64,000 nucleotides of DNA from Modestobacter italicus (GCF_019799965.1 NZ_JABGCJ010000002.1:496001-560000); one strand, 5' to 3'; positions 1-9,562 are shown, counted from the first letter of the stretch. Numbers and translations: made by a program. Notes: a model not told the origin generated them from the sequence alone.

Positions 1-39
1 CTGCTGCTCGGCCCGGGTGGACGGCGGGACGGCGGTCAC
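1..39 (-). CDS. 5' end of a gene downstream of crtI, possibly phytoene synthase (partial)
   Basis: A GTG at 39-37 overlaps the crtI stop codon as GTGA, the same 4-base overlap that joins crtE to crtI. It opens 13 codons (V-T-A-V-P-P-S-T-R-A-E-Q-Q) that run off the window. Nothing in 13 residues identifies the product. Phytoene synthase (crtB) is the usual third gene of a crtE-crtI-crtB operon, so that is the best guess, from context only. Confidence 0.45.
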   Translation of the reverse strand, partial: MTAVPPSTRAEQQ

Positions 40-1550
40 GCCTGCACCCCGGTGATCCGCTCGGCCGCCAGCCGGCCGCTGATCACGACCATCGGGACGC
101 CGACGCCGGGCTGCACCGACGAGCCGGCCAGCACCACGTTCTCCGGCCCGCTGCGCGGCAGGGTGGACGGGCGGAACGGCCCGGTCTGCCCGAAGGTGTG
201 CGCCAGCGCGAACGGCGTGCCGGCGGCCATGCCCTGGGCTGCCCAGTCCAGCGGGGTCAGCAGCTCCTCGACCTCGATCGCGTCGCCCACCCCGGTCCAG
301 CCGCGCGCCTCCAGGGTGGCCAGCAGCTCCTCCCGGTAGCGCGGGGCCAGCGCCGGCCAGTCCAGCCGGGGGTTGCCACCGCTGCGCGGGTCCAGGTTCG
401 GCGTGGGGGCGACGACGCTGAGCACCTGGCCGCCGTCGGGGGCCAGCGAGCGGTCGGTCACCGACGGCATCGAGATCAGCAGGCTCGGGTCGCTCATCGG
501 CCGGCCGTCCCGGGTCAGCTCGTCGAACACCTGCTGCCAGGCGTCACCGAAGCTGATCGTGTGGTGCGCCTGCCCGGGCAGCTCCGACCGCACGCCCAGG
601 TGCATCGCCACGCAGGACGGCGAGTAGACCGGCCGGCGTGGGCCGCGCACCCCGGGCACGAGCAGGTGCGGGGCGTCGGCGGTGACGACGACGGCGTCGG
701 CGGGCAGCCGGTCGCCGTCGGCCAGCCGCACCCCGGTGACCCGGCCGCCGGCCAGGTCGAGCTCGGCGACGTCGGTGTCGTACCGGAACTCCACCCCGGC
801 GTCGGCGGCGGCCGCGGCCATCGCCCGCGGGACCGCACCGATCCCGCCCTCGGGGTGCCAGACGCCGGCGCCGATGTCCAGCTGCGCGATGACGGCGTAG
901 GCGGCGATCGCCCGGAACGGCGAGACCCCGGCGTAGAGGGCCTGGAAGCTGAACAGCCGGCGCAGCCGGTCGTCGGTGAACGACGCCTCGACGTGGTTCG
1001 ACAGCCGGCGGAAGCCACCACGCCGCACCAGGGTGAGCAGCTCGGAGCCGAGCAGGTCCAGCGGGGAGTCCAGGTTGCGGTCGATGAACGTGCGCAGCTG
1101 CAGCCGGTAGAGCTCGGCGAGGTCGTCGAGGTAGCGCAGCAGGGCCGCGGCCTCACCGGGGCCGCACAGCCGCTCGACCTCGGCGGCGAACGCGGCTCGG
1201 TCGGCGTGCACGTCCAGGTGCGAGCCGTCGGCGAACTGGGCCCGGTAGGTGGTCTCCAGCGGGGTGAGGGTCAGCCGGTCGGCCATCCGCTCACCGACGG
1301 CGGCGAACGTCTCCTCGATCAGCTCCGGGGCGGTGAACACCGAGGGCCCGGTGTCCAGCGTGTAGCCGGCCCGGCTCACCACGCCGGCCCGGCCGCCGGG
1401 GCCCGGGCAGCGGTCGACGACGGTGACCTCGCGCCCGGCGCCGCGCAGCCGCAGCGCGGCGGACAGCCCGGCCAGGCCGGCGCCGACGACCACGACCCGG
1501 TCGGTCCGCCCGGGGACGGTGCGCAGCGGGCGGTTCAGCAGCGGGCTCAC
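36..1550 (-). CDS. crtI: Phytoene desaturase CrtI
   Basis: FAD-dependent desaturase expected to convert colourless phytoene to lycopene or a related polyene at the membrane. From the GTG at 1550 the protein has 504 residues, normal for CrtI. It opens with a Rossmann dinucleotide motif (VVVVGAGLAGLSAALRLR, glycines at about 23-28) followed by the FAD-binding stretch PGPGGRAG. The C-terminus has the family FAD motif around VVLAGSSVQPGVGVP. The start GTG overlaps the crtE stop (GTGA), which indicates translational coupling, and a further gene begins in the same way at its end. The long in-frame extension upstream of 1550 lies inside crtE and is not used. The exact number of desaturation steps cannot be read from the sequence. 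Confidence 0.92.
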   Translation of the reverse strand: MSPLLNRPLRTVPGRTDRVVVVGAGLAGLSAALRLRGAGREVTVVDRCPGPGGRAGVVSRAGYTLDTGPSVFTAPELIEETFAAVGERMADRLTLTPLETTYRAQFADGSHLDVHADRAAFAAEVERLCGPGEAAALLRYLDDLAELYRLQLRTFIDRNLDSPLDLLGSELLTLVRRGGFRRLSNHVEASFTDDRLRRLFSFQALYAGVSPFRAIAAYAVIAQLDIGAGVWHPEGGIGAVPRAMAAAAADAGVEFRYDTDVAELDLAGGRVTGVRLADGDRLPADAVVVTADAPHLLVPGVRGPRRPVYSPSCVAMHLGVRSELPGQAHHTISFGDAWQQVFDELTRDGRPMSDPSLLISMPSVTDRSLAPDGGQVLSVVAPTPNLDPRSGGNPRLDWPALAPRYREELLATLEARGWTGVGDAIEVEELLTPLDWAAQGMAAGTPFALAHTFGQTGPFRPSTLPRSGPENVVLAGSSVQPGVGVPMVVISGRLAAERITGVQA

Positions 1551-2683
1551 GCGGCGCGGGTGGTGGCGGCGACGGCGAGGGCGTCCAGCGCGCGGCAGGC
1601 GTCGGCGGCCAGCGGGGCGTCGGCGATGGCGCGGCGGGCCGCCCGGGTCTGGGCGGCGATCCGCTCCTCCACCCGGTCCAGCGCTCCGGTGCGGGTCATC
1701 AGTGAGCGCACCTCGTCCAGCTGGTCGCCGTCCGCGGCGGTGTTGCCCAGGGCCCCGGCGAGCAGGGCGCGCCCGTCGCCGTCCGCGGCCTCCTCGGTGA
1801 GCGCGACCAGCAGCGTGCGCTTGCCCTCGCGCAGGTCGTCGTCGGCGGACTTGCCGGTGACCGTGGGGTCGCCGAACACGCCCAGCACGTCGTCCCGCAG
1901 CTGGAAGGCCTCGCCCAGCGGCAGCCCGATCGCGGTGCACACCTCCAGCGCGTCGGGGCCGGCGCCGGCCAGCGAGGCGCCCAGCTGCAGCGGCCGCTGG
2001 ACGGTGTAGCCGGCGCTCTTGTAGCGGGCCACGGCGAGCGCACCGGCCGGCCCCGGCAGCCCACCGGCGGCGCGGAGCAGGTCCAGGTACTGGCCGGCGG
2101 TGACCTCGGTGCGCATGGTGTCCCAGACCGGGCGGGCCCGGGCCAGCGCGGCGGGGGAGATGCCCGAGCGGCGCAGCAGCTCGTCGGACCAGACCAGCGC
2201 CAGGTCGCCCACCAGGATCGCGGCACCCACGCCGAAGGTGGCCGCGTCGCCGTCCAGGGCGTCACCGCCGTGCCGGTCGGCGAAGCCGACGTGCGTGGCC
2301 GCCCGGCCGCGGCGGGTCACCGCGGCGTCCATCACGTCGTCGTGCACCAGGGCGCTGCTGTGCACCAGCTCCAGGGCGGCCACGGCGCGCAGCACCGCGT
2401 CGTCGGGCTCGGCGGCCGGGTCCGCGGTGTCGACGAAGGCCCGCCACCCCCAGTAGGCGAACGCCGGGCGCAGCCGTTTGCCCCCACCGGCGACCGCGGC
2501 CACCTCGTCGGCCACCGGCACGAGCTCGGCGGCCATGTTGGCCAGCGTCTCCCGCTGCTCGGTGAGGAAGGACCGCAACGCCGTCTCGACCGCACCCCGC
2601 AGGCGACCGAGATCGGCCGCCTCGAGGACCGGGGCGAGGAGGCCGTCGGCGGAGGAGTCGCGCTGCTGCGTCCCTGCTGTCAC
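1547..2683 (-). CDS. crtE: Geranylgeranyl diphosphate synthase (polyprenyl synthetase family)
   Basis: All-alpha trans-prenyltransferase that should condense IPP with allylic diphosphates to make the C20 precursor of carotenoids. With the GTG at 2683 the product has 378 residues. It shows GGGKRLRP near residue 67, the first aspartate-rich motif DDVMD at 115-119 and the second ([10 protein letters not shown]) from about 263. It is the first gene of the minus-strand crt operon and overlaps crtI by 4 bases. It is divergent from metF with only 57 bases between. The sequence AATACT lies 8 bases before the GTG and could be a -10 for a near-leaderless transcript; no good Shine-Dalgarno is visible. 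The product chain length (C20) is inferred from context. Confidence 0.9.
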   Translation of the reverse strand: MTAGTQQRDSSADGLLAPVLEAADLGRLRGAVETALRSFLTEQRETLANMAAELVPVADEVAAVAGGGKRLRPAFAYWGWRAFVDTADPAAEPDDAVLRAVAALELVHSSALVHDDVMDAAVTRRGRAATHVGFADRHGGDALDGDAATFGVGAAILVGDLALVWSDELLRRSGISPAALARARPVWDTMRTEVTAGQYLDLLRAAGGLPGPAGALAVARYKSAGYTVQRPLQLGASLAGAGPDALEVCTAIGLPLGEAFQLRDDVLGVFGDPTVTGKSADDDLREGKRTLLVALTEEAADGDGRALLAGALGNTAADGDQLDEVRSLMTRTGALDRVEERIAAQTRAARRAIADAPLAADACRALDALAVAATTRAA

Positions 2684-2740
2684 ACGGCGAGTATTGCCCA
2701 ACTCGGCAGTGCGCGACTCCGGTCGAGCGAGGTGACGCCG

Positions 2741-3676
2741 ATGTCGGTCCCCGTCCACGTACCCTCGCCTGTCATGACCGGCACCGTGCGCGAGCTGCTG
2801 CAGTCGGAGCGGCCCACCTGGTCCTTCGAGTTCTTCCCCCCGCGCGACGCGGCGGCCGAGGTGCAGCTGTGGACGGCGCTGCGCCAGCTGGAGCAGCTGC
2901 GGCCCTCGTTCGTCTCGGTGACCTACGGGGCGGGCGGGTCGACCCGCGAGGGCACCGTGTCGGTGACCGAGCGCATCGCCACCGACACCACGATGCTGCC
3001 GATGGCGCACCTGACCGCCGTCGACCACAGCATCGCCGAGCTCCGGCACGTGGTCAGCCGGCTGGCCGACGCCGGGGTGCGCAACCTGCTGGCGCTGCGC
3101 GGTGACCCGCCGGGCGCCGACCCGCAGGCCGAGTGGACGGCGCACCCGCAGGGCCTGCAGTACGCCGCGCAGCTGGTCGAGCTGATCAAGAGCATGGGCG
3201 ACTTCTCGGTGGGCGTCGCCGCCTTCCCGGAGAAGCACCCGCGGTCGGTGGACCTCGAGGCCGACACCGACATGTTCGTGGCCAAGTGCCGGGCCGGCGC
3301 CGACTTCGCGATCAGCCAGATGTTCTTCCGGGTCGAGGACTACCTGCGGCTGCGCGACCGGGTCACGGCGCGCGGCTGCGACGTCCCGGTCGTGGCCGGG
3401 GTCATGCCGGTCACCAACGCCCGGCAGATCGCCCGGATCGTGCAGCTGTCCGGGCAGGCGTTCCCGACCGAGCTGGCCGACCGGTTCGCCGAGCTCGACG
3501 GTGACACCCCCGAGCACAAGCTGGCGGTGCGCGCCTACGGGGTGGAGGTGGCCACCGAGATGTGCCGGCGGCTGCTGGCCGAGGGCGTGCCGGGCATCCA
3601 CTTCATCACCATGAACCGCTCGACCGCGACGCGTGAGGTGTGGTCGAACCTGGCCGGCGCCGACCTGGTCGGCTGA
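2741..3676 (+). CDS. metF: 5,10-methylenetetrahydrofolate reductase MetF
   Basis: Cytosolic flavoprotein that reduces 5,10-methylene-THF to 5-methyl-THF, the methyl donor for methionine synthesis. The 311-residue product matches the family length. It has the N-terminal barrel strand SFEFFPPR (about 27-34), the VTYGAGGST segment, ALRGDPPG near 115 and the flavin/folate region PEKHPRS. The ATG at 2741 is preceded by GAGGTGA at a good distance; a second ATG 33 bases downstream is less well placed. It stands alone, divergent from crtE and convergent with the unknown gene at 3686-4315. Confidence 0.95.
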   Translation: MSVPVHVPSPVMTGTVRELLQSERPTWSFEFFPPRDAAAEVQLWTALRQLEQLRPSFVSVTYGAGGSTREGTVSVTERIATDTTMLPMAHLTAVDHSIAELRHVVSRLADAGVRNLLALRGDPPGADPQAEWTAHPQGLQYAAQLVELIKSMGDFSVGVAAFPEKHPRSVDLEADTDMFVAKCRAGADFAISQMFFRVEDYLRLRDRVTARGCDVPVVAGVMPVTNARQIARIVQLSGQAFPTELADRFAELDGDTPEHKLAVRAYGVEVATEMCRRLLAEGVPGIHFITMNRSTATREVWSNLAGADLVG

Positions 3677-3685
3677 CCACCCCGG

Positions 3686-4315
3686 TCAGCCCGCCGCTGC
3701 TCCGCCGAGCAGCTCCTCGGCCTCCTGCGCGGCCCGCCGGAGGCCCTCCCGCTCGGCGGCGTAGCCACCGACCACGCCGACGACCGGCAGCTGGGCCAGC
3801 GCCCGGTGCCGCAGCTTGCCCTTGGGCCGGGCGTCCAGGGCGTCGTCGACCCGGCTGAGCAGGCGGGCGGCCCGCCAGATGCTGCGGGCGACGCCGCCCA
3901 CGCCGGAGCGGTCCGCGCCCAGCGCCTCGTCCCGGTAGACGCCCCGGCTGCGGGCCAGCAGCGGGGTCACCCGGTCGGCGGGCAGGTCCCGGTCGAGCAG
4001 CACCCGGGCCAGCAGGGACACCCGCTGGGCCTGCTGGTCCAGGCCGTGCGCGCGGGCGACGCCGAGCACGACCAGCGCCTGGACGGCGGAGCCCACGGTG
4101 TTCTGCAGCGGCAGCAGGTCGGCGACCTTGCCGGCGAACCGCGGCGCGGCCGACACCCCGGCGGCGACCCGGCTCACCTGCTCGGCCCACCACGCGGCGC
4201 GCTGCGCGGGCGGCAGCTGGGGCGGGCGGCCGAGCCGCTGCACCAGCGGGCCCAGCCCGGCGTCCACGCGGCGCAGCACGTCGACGACCACGGCGTCACT
4301 GATCGGGGCGGCCAT
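3686..4315 (-). CDS. Conserved hypothetical protein, function unknown
   Basis: I do not recognise this 209-residue protein. It is mostly helical in composition, with many Leu, Ala and Arg residues, no clear signal peptide, and one short glycine-rich hydrophobic patch near the C-terminus (PVVGVVGGYAAEREGLRRAA) followed by an acidic helix. The segment around NTVGSAVQALVVLGVARAHG is also hydrophobic, so weak membrane association is possible; it faintly recalls EcsC-type proteins, but I cannot support that. The ATG at 4315 has TACGGT 8 bases upstream on the same strand, which looks like a -10 for a leaderless or near-leaderless mRNA. It ends 9 bases from metF, convergent. Confidence 0.7.
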   Translation of the reverse strand: MAAPISDAVVVDVLRRVDAGLGPLVQRLGRPPQLPPAQRAAWWAEQVSRVAAGVSAAPRFAGKVADLLPLQNTVGSAVQALVVLGVARAHGLDQQAQRVSLLARVLLDRDLPADRVTPLLARSRGVYRDEALGADRSGVGGVARSIWRAARLLSRVDDALDARPKGKLRHRALAQLPVVGVVGGYAAEREGLRRAAQEAEELLGGAAAG

Positions 4316-4323
4316 GGCGTCCG

Positions 4324-4329
4324 ACCGTA
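4324..4329 (-). promoter_or_regulatory. -10 element (TACGGT) of the 3686-4315 gene
   Basis: Minus-strand TACGGT ends 8 bases before the ATG at 4315. The TANNNT form and the short distance suggest transcription starting at or next to the start codon. Confidence 0.4.
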
Positions 4330-4402
4330 GGTGCCGCGGCCCGAGTCCGCAGGACCAGCTGGACGGACCAGCGCGCCGGGGCCGCTGGGGCCGCCGAGCC
4401 GC

Positions 4403-4408
4403 TACCGT
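4403..4408 (+). promoter_or_regulatory. -10 element (TACCGT) of a leaderless promoter
   Basis: TACCGT is followed by exactly six bases and then the GTG start at 4415. The geometry matches a leaderless actinobacterial transcript in which the +1 is the first base of the start codon. It decides the start of the membrane gene at 4415. Confidence 0.6.
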
Positions 4409-4414
4409 GCCGCC

Positions 4415-4789
4415 GTGATCATCGGGGCTGCCGTCGTGGCCGTCGTCGTGCTGGCCGGGCTCGCCGTGCTGCAGGTGCAGCTGGCGGCCGGCCGCCCGCT
4501 GGGACACCTTGCGTGGGGCGGGCAGCACCGGGTGCTGCCGCCCCGGCTCCGGATCGGCAGCGCGGTGTCGATCGTGCTGTACGCGGTGTTCGGCGGGGTG
4601 GTGGTCGGCGCGGCGGTCGGGGCGCCCACGCCGGGGCGTGGGCTGGAGGTCGGCATCTGGGTGCTCACCGGGTACTTCACGCTGGGCGTGCTGGTCAACG
4701 CCGTCTCGCGCAGCCGGCCGGAGCGGCAGGTCATGACGCCGGTCTCGCTGGTGCTGGCCGGCTGCTGCCTGGTGGTCGCGCTGGCCTGA
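4415..4789 (+). CDS. Small integral membrane protein, unknown function
   Basis: The 124-residue product begins at a GTG chosen because a TACCGT -10 sits six bases upstream. It has a first transmembrane helix right at the N-terminus (VIIGAAVVAVVVLAGLAVL), then a basic loop, and three more hydrophobic segments (around SIVLYAVFGGVVVGAAVG, VGIWVLTGYFTLGVLVNAV and VSLVLAGCCLVVALA), so four membrane spans. No catalytic motif is visible. It is followed 61 bases later by another leaderless gene on the same strand, and is divergent from the unknown gene at 3686-4315. I cannot assign a function. Confidence 0.75.
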   Translation: MIIGAAVVAVVVLAGLAVLQVQLAAGRPLGHLAWGGQHRVLPPRLRIGSAVSIVLYAVFGGVVVGAAVGAPTPGRGLEVGIWVLTGYFTLGVLVNAVSRSRPERQVMTPVSLVLAGCCLVVALA

Positions 4790-4838
4790 CCACCGGCCGT
4801 GGCTGCGCGCTCGAGGGCCGGTGGTGGCCAGGCCGTCG

Positions 4839-4844
4839 TACCGT
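4839..4844 (+). promoter_or_regulatory. -10 element (TACCGT) of a leaderless promoter
   Basis: TACCGT followed by six bases (GGCCGG) and the GTG at 4851. It has the same hexamer and spacing as the element at 4403. Confidence 0.6.
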
Positions 4845-4850
4845 GGCCGG

Positions 4851-5957
4851 GTGGCTCGACGGCGGACCGGAGCAGCCCGCCGCTGGGCACTGGTGGTGGG
4901 CCTGGTCGCCGTCCTGCTCGCACTGCCCTCGGTGATCGGCGCGCTGCCCGCCTCCGACGCCGGCACGCCCGCGGCCGACCTGCGCCGGGCGGTGCTGGCC
5001 TCCGCCGACGTCCCGTTCGCCGGGTACGCGCAGTCCGCCGGCGGACTCGACCTGCCGGTGGGCGACCAGCTCACCTCGGCGGCCGACCTGTTGAGCGACC
5101 GGACGACGATGCGCGCCTGGTACCGCGGCCCGGCCGACTGGCGGGTGGACGTCGTCGCACCGACCGGCGAGACCGGCGTGCACGCCGACCCAGGCGGCAC
5201 CTGGACCTGGACCTGGGAGCGGGCGGTGGCGACCCGGACGGCGCCGAGCCCCCTGGCGCTGCCCACCGCGCCGGACCTGCTGCCCAGCGCGCTGGGGCGC
5301 CGGCTGCTGTCCGAGGCCACCGACGCCGAGCTGAGCCGGATCGGCGCCGACCGGCTCGCCGGGCGGGACGCGCTGGGGGTGCGGCTGCGGCCGGCCGACA
5401 CGGCGTCGTCGGTGAGCCGGGTCGACGTGTGGGTGGACGACGCCAGCGGGGTGCCGCTGCGGGTGCAGGTCTTCGGTGCCGACGACGGCCAGGCGGCGCT
5501 GGACACCGGCTTCCTGGAGTTCGAGCCGACCACCCCGCCGGCGGAGGTGACCGCCTTCGACCCGCCGCCGGAGGCCGAGCTGCGGGAGGGGCAGGACGCC
5601 CAGTTGCTGCAGTCGGCGACCCGCGCGGCCGCCGACGGTCACCGGGTGCGGCTGCCGGCGGCGCTGGCCGGCCTGGACCGCCGCACCATCGAGGGGGCGC
5701 CGCGTTCGGTCGGGCTCTACGGCCGCGGCGTGACCCTGCTCGCGGTCAGCCCGCTGCCCGGGCGGGCCGCCGACGGCCTGCGCGACGCGCTGGTCCGGGC
5801 GCCGGGCGTGGTCGTCGACCACCTGGGCGTGCGGATCTCCGCCGGGCCGCTGGGCCTGATGCTGGTGGACGGCGAGGACGGCCCGGTGCTGCTCACCGGC
5901 ACCGTCGACCTGGACGCACTGGCGACCGCGGCCACCGACCTGGTGCCGGCCTGGTGA
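4851..5957 (+). CDS. Exported LolA/RseB-like protein linked to an ABC transporter
   Basis: The 368-residue product starts with a basic segment (VARRRTGAARR) and a single hydrophobic helix (about 13-32), so it is probably anchored in the membrane with the bulk outside. The body resembles the LolA/RseB lipoprotein-binding fold: a helix with SADVPFAGYAQS, beta strands rich in Trp (TWTWTWE), and the segment VSRVDVWVDDASGVPLRVQV. It is translationally coupled (GTGA overlap at 5954) to the ABC ATPase and permease that follow, so it may bind a lipid or lipoprotein handled by that exporter or sense its state. This is inference; no ligand can be read from the sequence. The start is set by the -10 element at 4839. 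Confidence 0.7.
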   Translation: MARRRTGAARRWALVVGLVAVLLALPSVIGALPASDAGTPAADLRRAVLASADVPFAGYAQSAGGLDLPVGDQLTSAADLLSDRTTMRAWYRGPADWRVDVVAPTGETGVHADPGGTWTWTWERAVATRTAPSPLALPTAPDLLPSALGRRLLSEATDAELSRIGADRLAGRDALGVRLRPADTASSVSRVDVWVDDASGVPLRVQVFGADDGQAALDTGFLEFEPTTPPAEVTAFDPPPEAELREGQDAQLLQSATRAAADGHRVRLPAALAGLDRRTIEGAPRSVGLYGRGVTLLAVSPLPGRAADGLRDALVRAPGVVVDHLGVRISAGPLGLMLVDGEDGPVLLTGTVDLDALATAATDLVPAW

Positions 5958-6895
5958 GCGACGACCCGGTGATCCAGACCGCCGGGCTGGTCAAGCGCTA
6001 CGGCCAGCTGCGCGCGGTCGACGGCATCGACCTGGACGTACGGGCCGGCGACGTCTACGGCTTCCTCGGCGCGAACGGCTCGGGCAAGACCACCACCGTG
6101 CGGATGCTGCTCGGCCTGGTGCTGCCCACCCGCGGTGAGGTGCGGTTGCTGGGTGAGCCGATGCCCCGCGCCGCCCGCCGGGTGCTGCCGCGGGTCGGGG
6201 CGCTGATCGAGGGCCCGGCGCACTACGGGCACCTGTCCGGCCGGGCGAACCTGGCGCTGCTGGACGCCGCCGGGCCGGGTGGCTCCCGCCGCACCCGGAA
6301 GGCGCGGATCGACACCGTGCTGGAGCAGGTCGGCCTGGCCGGCGTGGGCCGCAAGCCGGTCAAGGCCTACTCGCTGGGCATGCGCCAGCGGCTCGGCCTG
6401 GGCGCCGCGCTGCTGCGCCGTCCCGAGCTGCTGGTGCTCGACGAGCCGACCAACGGGCTGGACCCGCAGGGCATCCACGAGATCCGTGACCTGCTGCTGG
6501 AGCTGCACCGCGGCGGGACGACGGTGTTCCTCTCCAGCCACCTGCTGGCCGAGGTGGAGCAGCTGTGCACCCGGGTCGGGGTGCTCGACCGCGGGCGGCT
6601 GGTGCTGCAGGACCAGCTGGCCACCCTCACCGCGCCCACCGGCGCGACGATCGTGCAGACCCCCGACCCCGGCCGGGTGCGCGCGGCCCTGGACGGCCGG
6701 GTGCTGCGCACCGACGGCGACCGGGCCGTGGTGCGCGGCGCCGACCCCGCGGAGGTGAACGCCGCGCTGGTCGCCGCCGGCGTGCCGGTGACCGGGCTGG
6801 CGCTGGAGCGCCCGACCCTGGAGGAGGTGGTGCTGGCCGCGGCGAGCACCAGCGCCGACCGGGTGGACGCACCGGGGGAGCGGTCGCGCCGGTGA
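5954..6895 (+). CDS. ABC transporter ATP-binding protein (ABC-2 type)
   Basis: ATPase subunit of an export-type ABC system, 313 residues. Walker A is GANGSGKT (39-46), the signature motif is SLGMRQR (140-146, the usual variant in ABC-2 exporters), Walker B is LLVLDE (159-164) followed by PTNGLDP, and the switch histidine is in SSHLLAE (H196). The C-terminal 80 residues form the regulatory domain common in drug and bacitracin-type exporters. The GTG at 5954 overlaps the upstream stop, and its own stop overlaps the permease start (GTGA at 6892), so the three genes form one coupled unit. The substrate is unknown. Confidence 0.92.
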   Translation: MSDDPVIQTAGLVKRYGQLRAVDGIDLDVRAGDVYGFLGANGSGKTTTVRMLLGLVLPTRGEVRLLGEPMPRAARRVLPRVGALIEGPAHYGHLSGRANLALLDAAGPGGSRRTRKARIDTVLEQVGLAGVGRKPVKAYSLGMRQRLGLGAALLRRPELLVLDEPTNGLDPQGIHEIRDLLLELHRGGTTVFLSSHLLAEVEQLCTRVGVLDRGRLVLQDQLATLTAPTGATIVQTPDPGRVRAALDGRVLRTDGDRAVVRGADPAEVNAALVAAGVPVTGLALERPTLEEVVLAAASTSADRVDAPGERSRR

Positions 6896-7701
6896 TCGCC
6901 GTCGAGCTGCGCAAGCTGTTCCGCCGTCCCCGCACCTGGGTGACGATCGGCCTGCTCAACGGGCTGCCGGTGCTGGTCGCCGTGCTGCTGGCGCTCACCG
7001 ACCTGGCGCCTCGGCCGGGCGAGGGGCCGGTGTTCCTCTCCGCGGTGCTGACCAACGGCACGCTGTACCCGCTGGCCGCGCTGGCCATCGTGCTGCCGCT
7101 GTTCCTGCCGATCGCGGTCTCCGTCGTCGCCGGGGAGGCGGTCGCCGGGGAGGCGCAGGCCGGCACGCTGCGCTACCTGCTCGCCCGCCCCGCCGGGCGC
7201 ACCCGGCTGCTGATCGCCAAGCTCGTCGCGGTCATCGCCTTCGTGCTGGTCACCGTGGTGGTCGTGGCGGCGGTGGGCTACCTGACCGGGCAGCTGCTGT
7301 TCGACGTCTCACCGATCGGCGGGACGGCGCTGTCGGGCACCACGCTGACCAGCCAGGAGATCGCCGGTCGCACGCTGCTGGCGATCGGCTACGTCACCGT
7401 CTCGATGCTCGGGGTGGCGGCGTTCGCGCTGTTCTTCTCCACCCTCACCGACTCGCCGTTGGGGGCCACGCTCGGCGCGCTGGCGGTGCTGATCGCCTCG
7501 TCGCTGCTGTTCACCCTGGACGCGGCGTCGGCGTTCGCGCCCTACCTGCCCACCCGGTACTGGCTGGCCTTCGTCGACCTGTTCCGCGACCCGGTCCTGT
7601 GGCGGGACGTCGTCCGCGGGGTGGCGCTGCAGGGGGTGTACGTGGTCGTGCTGGTCGGCGCGGCCTGGGCGAACTTCACCACCAAGGACGTCACCAGCTA
7701 G
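6892..7701 (+). CDS. ABC-2 type transporter permease
   Basis: The 269-residue membrane partner of the preceding ATPase. It begins with the typical coupling stretch IAVELRKLFRRPRTW, followed by six hydrophobic helices. The segment GEAVAGEAQAGTLRYLLARP is the conserved E-x-x-x-G-T-L-(R/K) region of ABC-2 permeases. The GTG start overlaps the ATPase stop. A strong hairpin terminator follows 24 bases after the stop, ending the three-gene operon. Confidence 0.9.
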   Translation: MIAVELRKLFRRPRTWVTIGLLNGLPVLVAVLLALTDLAPRPGEGPVFLSAVLTNGTLYPLAALAIVLPLFLPIAVSVVAGEAVAGEAQAGTLRYLLARPAGRTRLLIAKLVAVIAFVLVTVVVVAAVGYLTGQLLFDVSPIGGTALSGTTLTSQEIAGRTLLAIGYVTVSMLGVAAFALFFSTLTDSPLGATLGALAVLIASSLLFTLDAASAFAPYLPTRYWLAFVDLFRDPVLWRDVVRGVALQGVYVVVLVGAAWANFTTKDVTS

Positions 7702-7725
7702 CCGCGCCACGCCCTCCGCGCCGAT

Positions 7726-7763
7726 GGCCGTCCCCCGCACCGGCGTCGGTGCGGGGGACGGCC
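7726..7763. terminator. Bidirectional hairpin terminator
   Basis: Perfect 16-bp stem (7726-7741 with 7748-7763) closed by a 6-base loop, between the converging ABC permease and chemoreceptor genes. There is no T-run on either side, as is common in high-GC actinobacteria. It can serve both operons. Confidence 0.8.
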
Positions 7764-7791
7764 CTGGATCAGCTGCCGGAGCCGGTGCCCA

Positions 7792-9393
7792 TCAGAAGGT
7801 GAAGCGGCTGACGCCGGCGCGCAGGTCGGTGGCCATCCGGGCCAGCTCGTCCACCGCCACCCGGGTCTGCCCGAGCGCCTCGGTGGTCGACTGGGCCGCG
7901 GTGGAGACGCCGGTGATGTTGCCGGCGATCTCCGCCACCCCGCCGGCGGCCTCCTGGACCGACCGGGACATCTCGGTCGTGGTCGCGGTCTGCTCCTCCA
8001 CCGCGCTGGCGATGGTGAGCTGGAAGTCGTTGATCGAGGTGATCACCGAGCTGATCCGGCCGATCGCGGCCACCGCTCCCGCGGCATCGCCCTGGATCGC
8101 CTCCACCCGGCGGGCGATGTCCTCGGTGGCCCGGGCGGTCTCCAGCGCGAGCTCCTTGACCTCGGTCGCGACGACGGCGAAGCCCTTGCCCGCCTCGCCT
8201 GCCCGGGCCGCCTCGATGGTGGCGTTCAGCGCGAGCAGGTTGGTCTGCTCGGCGATCGAGGTGATGGTCTTGACCACCGCGCCGATCTCCTGGCTCGAGG
8301 TGCCCAGCGCCTCGATCGTCCCGGTGGTGGCCTGCGCCTCGGTCACGGCGGTGCCGGCGACCCGGGCCGCCTCCGCGGCGTTGGAGCTGATCTCCCGGAT
8401 GGAGGCGCCCATCTGCTCGGCGCCGGCCGCGACGGTCTCGACGTTGCGGGAGACCTCGCCGGCCGAGGTGGAGACGACCCCGGACTGCGCGGCCGTCTCC
8501 TCGGCGGCGGCGGAGATCTGGGCGGCCGAGGCGCTGAGCTCCTCCGACGAGGCGGCGACGGCGTCGGCCGACCCGCTCACCGCCGACAGCACGGCCCGCA
8601 GCTCGACCAGGGCGCCGTCCAGTGCGGCGCCGGTCTGGCCCACCTCGTCGCGGGAGGTGACGTCGGCCGTGCGGGTCAGGTCGCCGGCGGCCAGTGCCTG
8701 GGCGGTGGCCTGCACCCGGCGCAGGCCGCGGGTGATCGCCCGGGCGACGAGGACGCCGGCGGTCAGCGCGGCCAGCGCGCCGAGGACGACGACGACGGCC
8801 AGCACCGTGCGGGTCTGCTCGTACTCCTCGGTCGCGGCGGCCGCGGTGGCGGCGGCATTGGTGGCTCGCTGCTCGGCGAGCTCGTTGATCTGCCCGATGA
8901 TCTCCGTGGCGATCGGGGTGACCGTCGACTCGCGGGCGGCGGACCAGCCGACGAGGTCGCCGGCGTCGGCGAGCGCGTCCAGCTCCACCATCGCCGCCTG
9001 GTAGTCGGTGATGCCGTCCAGCACGGCCTCGATCAGGGCACGTCCGGAGTCCGAGGGGTGGGTGGCGAGGTAGCTGTCGGCCGCGGCGGCGAGCCCGGCG
9101 TAGGCGTCCTGCCGGGCCTCCAGGTACTTCGCCCGGTCGGCCGCGGTGGTGGCCACCGCGTAGTTGGTGCCGGCCAGCCGGACGGCGAAGAAGTCCGAGC
9201 GCACCGCCTCGACCTGAGCGGTGCCGACCACCTCCTCGGCGTACATCTGGCTGGTGGCGTCCGCGGTGTGCCCCAGGGCGCGCAGACCGAGCAGGCCGAC
9301 CAGGACCGCGACGAGCACGGCCGTGCCGACGGCGGCGACGATCTTCGCGGTGATGCCCCAGCGCGGGCGGGACGGGGTGGTGGTGCCGGGCAC
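7792..9393 (-). CDS. Methyl-accepting chemotaxis protein
   Basis: Transmembrane receptor of 533 residues. TM1 is at about 16-38, an extracytoplasmic sensor domain of about 160 residues follows (four-helix-bundle type with repeated [16 protein letters not shown] helices), TM2 is at about 197-217, then a HAMP segment and the signalling domain. The highly conserved hairpin tip is [19 protein letters not shown]. The GTG at 9393 has GGAGG six bases upstream. No cheA, cheW, cheB or cheR gene is in the window, so it is an orphan receptor here. The ligand is unknown. Confidence 0.93.
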   Translation of the reverse strand: MPGTTTPSRPRWGITAKIVAAVGTAVLVAVLVGLLGLRALGHTADATSQMYAEEVVGTAQVEAVRSDFFAVRLAGTNYAVATTAADRAKYLEARQDAYAGLAAAADSYLATHPSDSGRALIEAVLDGITDYQAAMVELDALADAGDLVGWSAARESTVTPIATEIIGQINELAEQRATNAAATAAAATEEYEQTRTVLAVVVVLGALAALTAGVLVARAITRGLRRVQATAQALAAGDLTRTADVTSRDEVGQTGAALDGALVELRAVLSAVSGSADAVAASSEELSASAAQISAAAEETAAQSGVVSTSAGEVSRNVETVAAGAEQMGASIREISSNAAEAARVAGTAVTEAQATTGTIEALGTSSQEIGAVVKTITSIAEQTNLLALNATIEAARAGEAGKGFAVVATEVKELALETARATEDIARRVEAIQGDAAGAVAAIGRISSVITSINDFQLTIASAVEEQTATTTEMSRSVQEAAGGVAEIAGNITGVSTAAQSTTEALGQTRVAVDELARMATDLRAGVSRFTF

Positions 9394-9562
9394 GGGATGC
9401 CTCCGAGGCTGCGTGATCACGAGCGGCGCCGTCCTGGCGCCTCGCCCTCGGTAATCACCAGAACACGGAAGGTCATGCCCAACTCGATTGCGACTCACCC
9501 GAAGTGGGTGTCCGGAGCAACCATCCAGGTCCAGGGGGGCGATGAGCCGGGCCGGTGCCGGA

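Noticed and set aside
9394-9562. Cyclic-di-GMP or other riboswitch upstream of the chemoreceptor
   Set aside because: Only a weak hairpin (CACCC-GAAGT-GGGTG, about 9517-9531) is visible; no known aptamer pattern could be matched by eye.
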